NCBI RefSeq assembly: GCF_016808335.1
Contig: NC_053142.1
Span: 3,113,802-3,177,801, forward strand
Direction of reading: 5' to 3'
Length of the DNA: 64,000 bases
Source of the DNA: Panicum virgatum
Taxonomy: Eukaryota; Streptophyta; Magnoliopsida; Poales; Poaceae
The notes under the pieces were generated by a model. That model made no database searches. It worked only from the letters and a program-made list of their open reading frames with translations, and was not told where the DNA came from. The translations under genes and the position numbers were made by a program. Below are positions 12,060-23,784 of the stretch, piece by piece. Position 1 is the first letter of the stretch. Every line of letters begins with the position of its first letter.

Positions 12060-12670
12060 CACTCATGCGCATTATATTCATTTCAACTCACAATTTGGAC
12101 AATGTTTCATTATAACCTGATCGTTTCATTTCAACTCCCTCATGCACATTGATGGAGTTCATTGCTACAAACTCCACCTTGACATGAATTCCATCTTGTA
12201 GCAATGAAGTATCATCAATGAACTCACTTTAATAATAAATAATCACCAACGCCAAAAGTCACTGGAAATTGAACTTTACCACAAATTAAGCTTGAGCATA
12301 ACTCAAACTTAGCTACAGGAACATGCTTAGTCCTCATATCAGCGGGATTTTCATGAGTACTTAATTATCTTGCATACTTTAACATCACCTTCAGCAACAA
12401 CGCCTCGAATAAAATGATATCTCGCATCAATGTTCATTGTTTTTTGATGAAACATCTGATCTTTAGTAAGATAAATAACACTTTGACTATCACAATGTAT
12501 AGTAATGCAAGAAGAAATCTCGCAAAACTCCGAGTATAAACCTCTCAATCAAATAGCTTTTTTACAACATTCAAAAATAGCCATATATTCAGCTTTAGTG
12601 GTGGATAAAGCAATAGTAGCTTACAAACTTGCTTTCCAACTAAAAACACAACCACCAATGGTGAAAACAT
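12060..12670 (-). pseudogene. Copia RNase H and pol tail remnant, minus strand
   Basis: Read on the minus strand, 12670 to about 12260 encodes a decayed copia RNase H: ALSTTKAEYMAI near 12600, then IHCDSQSVIYLTKDQM, DARYHFIR and NPADMRTKHVPVAKFELC. The frame is broken in several places (for example near 12540 and 12340). The sequence after the pol end, down to about 12060, fits a 3' untranslated region. It differs from the copia element at 3650 and is a fragment of another family. Confidence 0.75.
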
Positions 12671-12675
12671 AACCT

Positions 12676-12837
12676 GTGAGACACCACCTCTTAACCAAGA
12701 AGGATATTAAGCCACGACTCATCCGTTGGATCCTACTCCTCCAGGAATTTGACTTGGAAATCAAAGATAAGAAAGGAGCAGATAATGTGTGGCAGATCAT
12801 CTTTCAAGAATGCAAGTGCAAGGATCAGACTTTGAAG
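12676..12837 (+). pseudogene. Ty3/gypsy RNase H fragment
   Basis: A short plus-strand piece encodes [18 protein letters not shown] followed by KDKKGADNV, the end of a Ty3/gypsy RNase H. The next expected residues (VADHLS) are found one base out of frame, so a single-base deletion lies at about 12788. It stops where LTR-like DNA begins at about 12838. Confidence 0.7.
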
Positions 12838-13365
12838 GACCGGGATAGGCGACCAGAGAGGGGGGAGCGAATAGGAGCCCTCAAAAAATTCTCCTCGAGA
12901 GAATAAAGCCTGTCTCAAATTCACCTCTCTTTTAACCACCAAGGTGACACAAGACAACTCGTGACAAGCTCATCCTAGAAACGGTTAGAGAAAGCTCGAC
13001 GTAAAGTGGAAAACACGCGAAAAGTAATTTACTCGACCAAGACACAAAACGAAGCAGAAGCAATGAATTAGCAAAGTGCCAAAAAACTTACACTTAATCA
13101 AGTATACGATGAAATAACCATGATTAGCACAACTGGAAGTCAAGCGGAAGCCAAACTTATCCAAAAGACCGATCAAGAAACTTACAACAAAAATTAGAAC
13201 TAATTACTATAAGAGAGTCATCTTAGCTAAGCTTGAAAAGGCCTAAAAATAATTAGCAAGATCAAGTACTAATTAACTCAAAGTAATAACTACACAAGAA
13301 ACTGACCATAATTAGCAAGAGAAAAAACTAATTATTTTTGCTTAAACAGGTGAGCAGGAATTAAA
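12838..13365. repeat. LTR-like segment, disrupted
   Basis: Starts gaccgggataggcgaccag, then a G-run and gcgaataggagcc. This layout resembles the heads of the solo LTR at 8051 and the LTR fragment at 15261. The remainder, up to the Helitron at 13366, is AT-rich and non-coding. Ends were not resolved, and the continuation past the Helitron was not recognised at 23052. Confidence 0.35.
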
Positions 13366-13559
13366 TCTATACTATAAGAAACGAAAACAATTGAAATAAC
13401 CTCCCACCAAAAAAACTTACCCCCACCCTTTCACAAAAGACTACTAGTCACGACGAAAACTAACTAACGACGAAAACAACGTTTCCGCGATGTTTCTTCC
13501 TTCCGCGGCCTTTTTTTTCTCACCGCACCTCTCCGCTTACCCGCCGCGATACCCACCCC

Positions 13560-14235
13560 GCTGATCACTCCCTCTTCACCGCATCCCACCCGAGGTACGG
13601 CTGCGTCCTCCCTCGGCGCCACGGACGGGCATACGCGCTGCCGCCGAACGGACTCCCTGCTGCTTCAGCTCCCTGCAGCTCTCCTCTGCCGCCGCGTCCC
13701 TCCCTTGCGACGTGGGCAGGATCTCCCTGGTTGTCATCAGCCGCCGCATCCATCGCGGATCGAGCCGGTGGAGTCCGAGCTCTTCTCAAAGCAGACCCTC
13801 CCCCTTCCCCACTCCGCCACCCGGGCCTGCGGACCCTGGACATCAGAGCCAGGGACGATTCCTCGCCATCGCCGTCGATCGAGGCCCTGAACGTCGCCTG
13901 TGGCCGCGTCGTCCGCCTTGTCCCGTCCTGCGCCGTTTCGATCCCCCACCGCCGCCGCCTTCGTCCCGATCCGGCGGCGGGGATCGATCTTTCGCGCTTC
14001 CCCGAGACGACCGCCTTCGCCCAGCCGGATGGCTTGCCATCTGTGGGCTCCCGGGGCACCTCTCACCACGTGTTACGCGCGCACGCCGGTGCCCTCATCT
14101 CCAACCGCAGATTCGGCCGCCGTTCCGCGAGCTGCCGAGCTCCACCTCTTCGAAGCCGAGGCCTCCCTTCCGGCGCCTTCATGGATTCGCCATTCGCCGG
14201 GTCGTCGCCCGCGGCGAGCACCACCACCAGGTACG
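13560..14235 (+). other. GC-rich first-exon-like block in Helitron
   Basis: This block is far more GC-rich than its surroundings and open in several frames, so frame length alone means little. An ATG at 14180 opens a Ser/Thr-rich peptide beginning MDSPFAGSSP and runs into a good donor (CACCAG|GTACGC, exon end 14229). It looks like the 5' end of a captured grass gene. Parent gene not recognised. Confidence 0.35.
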
Positions 14236-14579
14236 CCCGCCCCCTTCTGTTCCCTTCCTGCCATTGAAACCGAACACTCCAAACCCTAATGAAGCCATTT
14301 GTAATCGGAATCGGATCTGACCCAATCACGAATATAGGCATGATACCTATCAACTTTGAGTTTTTGCAGCTCCAGTTTTGCTGATAATGGTTTGAATTGT
14401 AATCTTGTTTTGTGACCCGTATGAGTTGTCTGTACTGTTGCTGTTTCTAGCCGCTGGTCTAATGTGCTCGTTGATATGCCTCTGAGATGTGGTGCGGTAG
14501 CTTTTAATTCACGAGTGCTTGGGTCGACCTAGGTGTGTCAACAACAAGCGGGGTTCGTCAGGAATGAGGAGCCGAGGAC

Positions 14580-14660
14580 ATGTGGGAGCAGCAGCACAAT
14601 CTCGGCACCCAAAAGATATACTCTCTCTGCTCCGAGCTTGACATTCTGTTTTTCCTTAAG
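14580..14660 (+). pseudogene. ABC1/UbiB-like kinase exon fragment
   Basis: The 27-codon stretch MWEQQHNLGTQKIYSLCS... ending FFLK, followed by GTTGGT, resembles the N-terminal exon of plant ABC1 (aarF/UbiB) atypical kinases, where W-E-x-Q-H, KIY-x-x-CS and FFLK recur. The expected LGG before FFLK is altered. In the same frame upstream, 'QE' is followed by TGA at about 14564, so the copy is broken. No other ABC1 kinase domain (ATP-binding or HADPHPGN region) was found nearby, so it is probably a lone captured exon. The family call rests on remembered similarity. Confidence 0.45.
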
Positions 14661-15097
14661 GTTGGTGTACTTCTTTTGGACAGTATCTTGCATAGGTACA
14701 TCAGTGCTTTCTACCATCCTACTAATGTTGGCCTGTGTATATGTTTTTTTTTTCCTGTATTTTAACTTAACATCGCATACTTGCCTGGGAGGCATCACTT
14801 ATCAAATTCACCAATGATCACACACAAATGCTTATCAAATTAAGTAGGCATCATATTGCTGAAGTTTTTGTGCAAAGATCATGCTGAAGAAGCTCTAAAG
14901 TTATTACGAGTTGCTTCCCGTTTTTATATAGACAGAACCAACTTCCTGTTTACTTCGTGTTTTCCTCTTTCCCTAGGGAAGTGTCGTTTGAGCGAAAACT
15001 GGCACTAAGCACTGGCTGTTATTGGATCATTTGATTCAGTTGTCAAAAACTGGCTTCAGCAAGGCAACACAGCCGTTGGATGAAATCTATGCATTCT

Positions 15098-15216
15098 GGG
15101 CATGTTTGGATGGCGTCCTAGAAACTTGCCTGTGCCAGGCAGTGCATCCAGGCGACGATTTCGTCAGCTTGGGGCCAGGATCGCTGCCTGGTCCAGGGTC
15201 GCATCCAAACAAGCCC
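15098..15216. mobile_element. Small MITE (119 bp)
   Basis: Terminal inverted repeats GGGCATGTTTGGATG (15098-15112) and CATCCAAACAAGCCC (15202-15216) match at 14 of 15 positions. TCT flanks both sides (15095-15097, 15217-15219) as a possible 3-bp target duplication. It resembles the GGGC-TGTTTGG MITEs common in grass introns. Superfamily not assigned. Confidence 0.75.
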
Positions 15217-15260
15217 TCTTTGCAATATTGAGGCTTCCTGCTGTGGATAAGAAAGCAGGT

Positions 15261-16510
15261 TGTAAGGATCACCGGGTGTCCGACCCTAGAGGGGGAGGGG
15301 TTGAATAGGGTCGCTAATCGCTTTTTAACCTATGGCTCAAACTACTTGCATAAGATAAACCTAACACGTCCTACACATGCTAGTTATGACTAAGGTTTAT
15401 CTATGCTACTCTCTACTTACCCCTAAAAGACTTGCAACCTAGCCAAACCTAATCAAACCAACTAGGAAAGTAAAGGTACGCTAGATAGAGTAAATGCGGA
15501 AACGTAATACGGTAAGTAAAGAGGTAAGTGCAAGAGGGATGCAAACTCCCGAGTAGACACGGTCATGTAACGTGGTTCGGCACAAACGCCTACGTCCACG
15601 GGACACCGAGGCTCTTCCGATCACGTCTTGCACTACGCCACCAAGGCGATGCCGGCAAGCAATGGCAAGTGCCCACAAGACACTAAGTCTCGTGCACCGC
15701 CACCGTCTCTCTCGGTCACCCGGCCGAAATCCACTACGGAGCTTCTCCACCAAGGAGGGGGCCTCCTCTTCCCCCGCACAAAGTGTCGTTGCCACTCCAC
15801 ACCAAGACGGAGGGTCACACGACGGATCACAAGTTGCTTGCCGCAGCAAGGCTTTCACTCAAGTTAGTTCTCTCAAGAACTAAGCCTAAACAAGCACTAA
15901 GCACTCTCACAAGTGTGCTTAAGCCTATATGATATACAATAAAGCACTATGGTGGTTGGATATGATCTTTGGCTCTTGTATTCTTCCTTGGTCTCCAGCA
16001 CTCTCAAATGACCCGGCCTTGGGGGTATATATAGGTAGCATAAACAAATATAGCCGTTGGAGAAAAGCTGCCAGATAACTGCGTAACGCCGGTTAATCCG
16101 ACGTACCCCAAAAGCCATCATCGGTTCAACCGGTGTATGTAAACTGCTATTTGAAAAACTAGCCGTTAGCAATCAACCGGTGTATTGCCGGTTTAACCGA
16201 TGTAATCAACCGGTGTATGTAATATTAGCGTCGGTTTAACCAGTGAGTGTATCTTCTTCACTTTCCTCCAAAAACCACCTCTGGACAACTGAACCGATGC
16301 AATTGACCGATGCATCGTCGGTTCAACCGGTGTAGGTATTTTCCTCGGTCTTCATCTGCCAATGCACCGACGTATATAACTTCCGTAGCGTCGGTTCATC
16401 CGGTGTAAAACCCTAGCCCGCAGACCTTCTCTGTGATTGCACCGGTGAGTTCATTTTGCCCTACGTCGGTTTAACCGATGATAGCAAAATGCCTCAATTC
16501 TTGTCTCTTG
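15261..16510 (+). mobile_element. LTR fragment related to the 8051 solo LTR
   Basis: It starts TGTAAGGATC, as the solo LTR at 8051 does, then has a GAGGGGGAGGGGtTGAATAGGG head. A TATA-like gtatatatagg lies at about 16025, followed by agccgttggagaaaagctgcc. From about 16085 to 16490 it carries a series of CGTCGGTTTAACCGGTG-type repeats. No matching ...CTTACA end was found, so the 3' part seems lost. Upstream parts differ enough from 8051 to be another subfamily. The right boundary is approximate. Confidence 0.6.
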
Positions 16511-19500
16511 GACCGATGATAGCATATGGTATCGTTCTGAAGGAGAAATTGTGGCCACTGATTGCTCAAAATGAACCCTCGTTGATCTCCTTACAGTTGG
16601 TAATTCTATTGTTCTTTGAATTTTCATCAAGATTAGTTTGTTATCCAGCAAAATGACAGGAGAAGTGGATGTAGTTCAACATCTCATGGACCTTTTTCTT
16701 TACTTTTTAGCATCTGATGAGTTGGTACATTATGGCACCTACTTTTATATAAATTGTGCTTGGGGAATTTAGTGATTAGTGGTCACAAAACTCTGGTACC
16801 TTAGTGTAGTCATTGGCATTAGATTTTCTGCTTTTTAAGATCTTTCGATGCTACCCCGAAACTGAAATTCTTTGTATTAAGGTTTACTTAACACCTTTTT
16901 TTCACCTGGCAGCTTCCCAAACTAGCAGATGATGACTGCTTAGCTGCCATGGATCTTCTTCAAGCACTGCGTGTAGAACATCTCGTCAGGTCTAGCTCTA
17001 GCCTTTGCCTCATTAAACTGGGGTTTATGTGTGACCTTTTTTTATGTCCTTTAGATTAATCAGTACCCTCTTATCAAAATGGTGGTGGATGTAGATGGGC
17101 TCACAAGTAGGTTAATAAATACTATTAACTTTGTCGATACAATCATTCTGCATAACTTGGAAGGATCACCTTCTTGTAAATAACCAAATAGTTCTGTATA
17201 TGACATATAGATGATATCAAGACTGCTAATATATGTTGGCAGACTTTATTTTATTTACATTTACAGGTGAGGCTGTGCAAACCTTTGGACTCCATTATTG
17301 TTTACTGGCACAATTGGAGGATACATGGTTACAAGAGAACGGTACCCAGTTTCCATTTCTATCTTTTGTATTAAATAATGATTCGGCTTTGGTATAGCCA
17401 TCTCTCTATTGTTGAAACTGTTCTGTGCAATGTACTATTATCTGAATTTGCATCTATTGGGTTGATAAGGGGAGAGCCATAGTTACTGAAAATGATAATA
17501 TTCTATTCTTCACTCTTTGCCGAAATATAATGACATCGACATGGTGGGCGATAGTAATAAGATGGCAGGACTGCATATGTAGTCATATAATGAAAAGTTC
17601 TAGCTGGTGAAAGAGAATTTGTATGATTAAAAGATTTATTTTGTTTGGGCGTGGCACATGAGGTTGGGTAGCCTGTGCTTCATTCTGTTTTTTTAGAAAA
17701 AGGAATTGTTAAAAGGAATCTGTGATTCTATCTGTGCTTCCACTGATATTATTCTTGAATTATAACAGGTGCAAGGGAAGTACTTGCTCAAAAGTTCTCC
17801 ATTCTAGCTTCAAAACAGTTCCAACTCACAATAGTAAAAAACATACTCTTATTTTCCCTTTTCATATTCATATATTAAGTAAAGGTTTTTATTTCCAGAC
17901 TGGGCTATGTGACATGGCAGTAATATATAGCCAAACAGTTCAGCTGTTGAAACTTAGTGTTTGGCATTTGATTCTGCACCTTATGGAGTATATATGTAGT
18001 TTATTTATTAGCATCCAGATGAAGTCATCTACATAAGTACACTAAATTTACATGATAGATAGACTGGTGTAATCCTTTTATTTGTTTTTGTAGAGAAGAC
18101 TAAAATTAGGGATGACTTCTGACATCGAAATTTTTGGCTGTTATGCTAGGCATCTACTGTTCCATAAGACTTTTGTTATTTTTTTGATTTTGAACAGTTC
18201 AAACTCATCATTGCAGCTTGGAGGGCTGAGTCGTGCAACAGACAAGAGCATCTTCCAAGCTATTGATTTCCTTTTGGTTGTATTCCTATATAGCTGCTCC
18301 TTGATAGAGTGAGTGTATAACTTCTCTTGTTTGCGTGAAAAGCATATATACGTTTGCCTTTATTATTGATCTGAGTATATCATGATCCACTTATCATTTT
18401 GCTCCCACGCTAGGATTGATTTCAATACTTGATGTAGTCTAATAGCATTTGTAAAACATACAGTAGGATTTCATGATCTTTTTCTTATGCAAACCAAGTG
18501 AATAACAGTATTGGCCTCATTTTTATATGCTCTATTCGATCTTGTGATCTCAACACATATTTTCTTATGCTAATTTTATATGCTCCATTTGATCTTGTGA
18601 CATTTTTTTCCTTCATCTTTCGTCCGTCGTCGGGACCCCGCCCCCGTCATTATGGGAAAAAACCACTTTTAAAACTTTGACTACAATACATTCACCTCAC
18701 ACATTAGCTAAAAAACAAAGTAGCAGATTGATATAACTACAGTGAACTTTGGGCAAAGTATGATCTACATTCTTTCAGGTGCCATCTCTACTATTCTGAT
18801 TTGTTGTATGCTGCTCCAGGTGTTGGTGATATAAGCTCTCGATAGATAGAAAAGATCAACATGCTCCAGGTATGCATCCCTTTGTTTGTTTCTCATACTT
18901 ACCTCTGACTGTTGTGAGGGAAATAGGGAGTCATATGTCTTGATCATGTTGTTCAAAGGGTGCTCTTGGCCAGTCGATTATCCATTCCCCTCTCATCCGG
19001 GATTCTGCTGAAGGAAAACTATGCTGCTGAATTTGACAACAAGCAGGTCAGATAGCTGACAAACACTTGTGTTTTCTTGAACTATTGAGGTTATAAATAG
19101 TTTCACGAGTGATTTATTCTTTGGGGGCAACACCAAAATGTCCCAAGTTTCGCTTGCAATTCTAAGGTGTGCACACTTACTAGATCATAAAAAATAAAAA
19201 GAACTATAAGATAGATATTACAAGCTGTTTCAGTTAACTACATTTGTTCTGAGTTCACACACCGATCATTGTCATGTCTTGAATAGGAACCTAAGTTGAT
19301 ATAACAAATTGTGGAGAAAATTAGTTACAGTACTTTCTATGCATTTTCCTGCACTTGATCTCAGTACAAGAAAATTTAGGATGAAAGTATCTGATTTATC
19401 AGTATACCGATTCATCAGTATATATTAGTTTGACTCCAGAATATTAAAGTCTATGTGCATTTATTTGATTGAGTTATGCTTTTAACTATTACATATTAGT

Positions 19501-20829
19501 GACTATCCACATTCTGGCCACCTAGACTCTAGCTGAATGATAAAGCATTTTTTTTGGGGGGTGGGTGCATGAAAAGGAGCAAAAGGCAAAGGATATGAAG
19601 TAGGGCAGAATGAGGCTACTCTGCCCATCGGACGGGCCGACAGGCTACTCCTTTCCAGCACTCTGCCGCCCGCTACGTATCTCTATTCCGTTGGCTGGAA
19701 CTTTCTCGGCGCCTCTGCTCTCCCATTTCCTTTATTTCCTTTGTGGATCCTCGCGCTTCTTCCAGACGAAGATCCTTCCGTCCTCTGACTCGCACTTAGA
19801 GCAAGGCTTATAACCTCGCCTACTTGCCGGCGAAAAGGAGCTCCAGCTCAGATGGGTGCTGCCTATTTTATTCAGCAGCTGTAGCTCATTTATTGCATGA
19901 AAGCGACGGGTAACCAATTGAAAGCCAAAGGAGCGGCGCTGGCAAACTCAAATAGTGCATGCGCCCGCTGAATGTCGCCGTCTCGCCAGACGCCCGCTAC
20001 CTTCTCTCTCATGCCTTCTCTTTCTTCCACATCAGTATTTCGCCCGCTCGGCGGTCATTATAATACCTGCTCTTACGCTTCCAGCCGCGCTGACCGACGC
20101 CCAACCTGCCGGCGCCTCCTCCCGCCTTTCAGGCCCTCGCCCCTGGCCACGGTACACCTCTTCTACCTTGGGTAAAGTACGAGTTGTACCCTGCTGCTTG
20201 TATTACTAGATCCATCCGTATCAATTTGTGATTCTCCCCTCTCACGCGTTAATACATCCGGCTCATGTCTTGTTCAATTTACTTAGGGATCCAGGTCTTG
20301 CAACGCTGCTTCAGTGACTGCCATCCCCTGACTGGTGGTTCTGCAACTTTTTCTATTTACTTAGGGAACTAGGTCTTGCAATGTTGCTTCAGTGATGGCC
20401 ATCCCTGTCTGCTAGTTTTGCAACTGCTCGTCTCCTGTTAGGGTAATCTGCCCCATGGTGAATCCTACATACTTTGCTAGAGTATTATTTATATATACTG
20501 TTCTTTACTGATGTTCACTCCAGAACAAAGTAAATAAAAAAAGAACAAGCCAACTTCTCTTCCCTATGCTAACTGCACATTTTTCCTTCCTTTTTTTTTC
20601 ATTTTACCAAATCTGATCCTAATACTCATAGATCTACAAAGATATAATAATGCATTCCTGTTGCCAAGAAAGTTTACCATATCATCTATGGGAGCTTGCA
20701 GAACCATTCATAGTTAGAGCCCCATTTAATACGTTGAGATATCAAGTAGAAGTAACCACGTTTTCCTATTCGATTCTGCTATGCAGATTTCAGTCGCTGC
20801 TGTCTTTGGTCACAGTTCTGCTTAGAGAC
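16511..20829 (+). other. Helitron interior with short exon-like pieces
   Basis: Mostly AT-rich, intron-like DNA. Small open stretches flanked by splice-like sites include 16513-16600 (VLKEKLWPLIAQNEPSLIS, then GTAATT), 16913-16989 (LPKLADDDCLAAMDLLQ..., CAG before and GTCTAG after), about 17268-17340 (AVQTFGLHYCLLAQLEDTW), 18205-18309 (LGGLSRATDKSIFQAIDF) and about 18958-19046 (VLLASRLSIPLSSGILLKE). They do not join into one frame, and I do not recognise the parent genes. 19600-20210 is a GC-richer block with no convincing product. Confidence 0.35.
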
Positions 20830-21262
20830 ATGGTTTTAAATAGCGGGCTATGATAAATAGCGGCATATTTTTTCCCGAGGCTAAGAGGCTATAGCGGGCT
20901 ATAACAAATAGCGGTTTACTACTAAACCATAAAAAATACAAGTAATAAATACACAAAAATATAGTAATTAGCGAATTTCATAAACATAAATATGTTTCTA
21001 GAGCTATGAGAACATTACTTAAGTTGATAATGCAATAAAAATTATATAATCAAATATTTATTTGTCCAAAAGACCAAAACAGTAGCACTAAGCTAAGGAT
21101 AAAGGCTATAGCGGAGCTAAAGCTATGCTATTTAGCGCGGCTATAGCCCAATTTAGCATCCATAGCTGTCATAGCGGCACAAATACAAATTGCGTAGCGG
21201 GAACCCTCTAAAAAGGCTATAGCGGAGCTATAGCGAGGCTATAGCCCGCTATTTAAAACCAT
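20830..21262. mobile_element. Foldback DNA element with TAGCGGG repeats
   Basis: A perfect 22-bp terminal inverted repeat ATGGTTTTAAATAGCGGGCT(AT) lies at 20830-20851 and 21241-21262. Inside, the subterminal motif GGCTATAGCGG/GCTATAGCC recurs at least eight times in both directions. The 433-bp length, no coding capacity and subterminal repeat clusters mark a non-autonomous DNA transposon, hAT-like in style. No convincing target duplication was seen. Confidence 0.75.
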
Positions 21263-22950
21263 GGACCACTGGATATCATCTCCTTACATTAGCAGGTTTG
21301 GTCTAAAATTCCAATTCCATTTAACCAAAAGAAAAAAAAACATATACCTCCTGTTCGCTTTGGTTGCTACCTTGCAATTTGTTGCTGCTATGCTTGTGAC
21401 GTATACACGGCTAATTCAGTACCCTCCTCCCTCTATTTGTTTTTTAGTGACAAATTGCTTGCTCCAGCGAGGACCAGACTGAGTCATACAGCTTTTCTGG
21501 ATCGACATTTCTGCCCCTGGTAATAATAATACAAAATTGCCGATCTCCTTAATTGGCTCTTCATATTATCTATAGGTTTCTTTGTTACTGTGCTGGTAAA
21601 TAGAAATGTCTAATTTATGGCTAATTTGCACGTATTTACATTCTGCTGTATTAAGCCATAGTCCATATGGTCATACAGTTATATCTTCACAATAGTTGCT
21701 TAAAAAAAATTGGCACCAATAGCAGGCATATATTGTCTCCTATTTACAGACTATATCTTACAACCCTATCTGCTCAAATCACCATGATATATGCAAAAAT
21801 TATCTCTTTCCTACGCCCTTCAAATTGGAACCCCTATGCTAAATCAGGATGATGAGATGGAAGCAGCTTTGGCAAGACTACAACAAGCCATTATAGCAAA
21901 ACCAATAACATCCCTCCCACCTGTACCAACTACAGATGTTAAAGCCATGTTTAAACACCATTATCGTGCATCACCCCAGCCAGTAGAAATGTCCTATTTT
22001 CCACCAGACTTCATCCTGCAATTCAATGATAAATGAAGCTATGACACAATTCTTAGCTACCAAGGATCTTAGACTACAACTAGCCATTAGAGCTATATTT
22101 GAAGGTTAGCTGCAGATTTTCCTTTTTCTCTAAAAAAATGAGAAAAGAACATACTCCTCTCTCTCTGGTTATATCAATATGTACTATAGAATAGTTGAGA
22201 CATGAGACAAATCTACGTCCACTGCAGCTGAAACTGAAGATGGAAGAAAGGTGAACGACCCGCCCACCTTCAATGGCTACACATATTCAGGTGAAACTTC
22301 AGACGATGAAGACCCAAATGACGCCTACTATTATGCAGGTAAGCAGATTTTTCATCAAATGTAGCATTCAACACCAATTTACAATGCATAAACTATATTG
22401 ATACCTAAATTGTATCTGGCACAATTTCAAGACTCAGATCGCGAGCAAAGAACTGGTAGCTTAATGCGCCAGGTACGTATCTGAACTACATATTTAAAAT
22501 CTACTGCTTTTTTCCAAAAGATTCAAAAGAAAAAAAAACACAAACCCGATGTTGACCTATTACTTTGCTAGGTTAGAATCTCAAGATCTTCGCACATGAA
22601 GCAAATAGTGAACAGAAACGTTCTCAGGAATCATCTTCTGCATCTATGTGTTTGTATGTGTGTGTATACAACTATGTACGTATGTGTGTCTGCATGCCAT
22701 GTAACTGTGTATATCAAGATGTATGTAACCAAACTGTCAGCACACTATGCAAATTCTGGATGCTTCTTATTTGTAACTACTTATCTAACATCCCATTACC
22801 TGTGCCAAATATGATACTACTCTACACAAATCAGATATAAATAATTTCTACTACCTTATACAACTGGATATCTCATTCTCCACAAATATTCATCGTATAA
22901 TATAGACTACAACTTCATATCAATCATACAAAAATCTACACGATGGCGAG
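21263..22950 (+). other. Helitron interior, unrecognised exon-like pieces
   Basis: Contains an open stretch at about 21836-22036 starting MLNQDDEMEAALARLQQ and ending in ILQFNDK-stop, and another at about 22230-22338 (EDGRKVNDPPTFNGYTYSG..., acidic tail, then GTAAGC donor). They are plausible exons of one or two captured genes but match no family I can name. The remainder is AT-rich. Confidence 0.3.
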
Positions 22951-23025
22951 CCAAGGCGCGTGCAAAGTACTCATTGCAACTAAAATTTAGTGTGGTTATT
23001 TGTTTATAACACTATTCTTTAACAC

Positions 23026-23051
23026 GTCCGTGCCGCACGGGCACCTACTAG
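23026..23051 (+). other. Helitron 3' terminus: hairpin plus CTAG
   Basis: Stem 23026-23032 (GTCCGTG) pairs with 23036-23042 (CACGGGC, one G-T pair) around loop CCG. It is followed by acctaCTAG at 23051 and a flanking T. This matches the expected termination structure for rolling-circle transposition. Confidence 0.75.
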
Positions 23052-23139
23052 TAAACGTGAGATGAACAAAGAAATTTGCTCACTGTGCTGTCCCGTCGAC
23101 TTGCTCTTGGGCTGCTCCAGCGGTGGGTAGCTAGCCGGG

Positions 23140-23783
23140 CGTTTTTTATTTTTATATTTTTAAAATCATTTTTTACAGAAATATATTTTCGGTTTCATAA
23201 TTTACAGATTTATACCCCTACCACCCGGCTGCGGGGCGGCCGGCCCGCGACCGGGCGGTAGGGACCTTAATGTAAATAAAATTTATTTTTAATCGTATTT
23301 TGGCCCTTGGGGGAGGCTGCCGCCCGGCAGCTGGGTGGCAGGTACCCGCCGCCCGGTGGTGGGGCGGTAGGCCTACCCGCCGCCCAGCAGGAGGGCGGCA
23401 GGCCCTTCCCGCAGGTTAAATCTTGACGGTCAGTGCGGCATTAGATGTGGTTTTAAATATTTTGGATAGAAATAAAAAATATTAGTAAAGTAGATGAATA
23501 TGAAAAGTATAACTTAGCAATTCATACACATACGCAACTGAGAACGAAATAGGTGATGCATGAGAACGAAATAAGTATAACATGACGACATGTCCATAAT
23601 AAAAATACAGAAACAACTAAAAGCTCATACACATACGCAACTGAGGACCATACAAAGAGCTTCTAGTTGTTTCTGTACAAAGAGCTTCTAGTTGTTTCTG
23701 TATTTTTGTTATGGACATGTCGTCATGTTATACTTATTTCGTTCTCATGCATCACCTATTTCGTTCTCAGTTGCGTATGTGTA
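23140..23783. repeat. Long hairpin element, left part (split by Tat element)
   Basis: From cgttttttattttt at 23140, the sequence is the inverse of 45628-45859, except for about 150 bp of CCGCCCGG-type repeats at 23270-23430 absent on the right. An inner pair of arms, 23525-23634 and 23675-23783, is nearly perfectly complementary. Joining the pieces across the Tat element gives a hairpin of roughly 880 bp. It is non-coding, probably a foldback or MULE-type non-autonomous element. Confidence 0.7.
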
Positions 23784-23784
23784 T

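Larger units (their letters stand above)
13366..23051 (+). mobile_element. Helitron carrying gene fragments, 9.7 kb
   Basis: The 5' end is TCTATACTATAAG preceded by A (13365). The 3' end is CTAG (23048-23051) followed by T, with a 7-bp-stem hairpin at 23026-23042 ending 5 nt before CTAG. Insertion between A and T, a 5' TC and a 3' hairpin plus CTAG are the defining features of Helitrons, and TCTATACTA is the usual grass 5' end. No Rep/helicase is visible, so it is non-autonomous. The interior has a GC-rich first-exon-like block, an ABC1-kinase-like exon fragment and other short splice-flanked open stretches on the plus strand. That fits the known habit of grass Helitrons of capturing gene pieces. 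It was later hit by a MITE (15098), an LTR fragment (15261) and a foldback element (20830). Confidence 0.75.

Noticed and set aside
13565..14059. Minus-strand frame of 164 codons
   Set aside because: Mirror of GC-rich DNA. The plus strand has the plausible ATG and splice donor, and neither has a known domain.
13366..19100. An intact multi-exon host gene from 13700 to 19100
   Set aside because: The exon-like pieces do not join in frame, the ABC1-like exon stands alone after a stop, and the whole lies inside Helitron ends.
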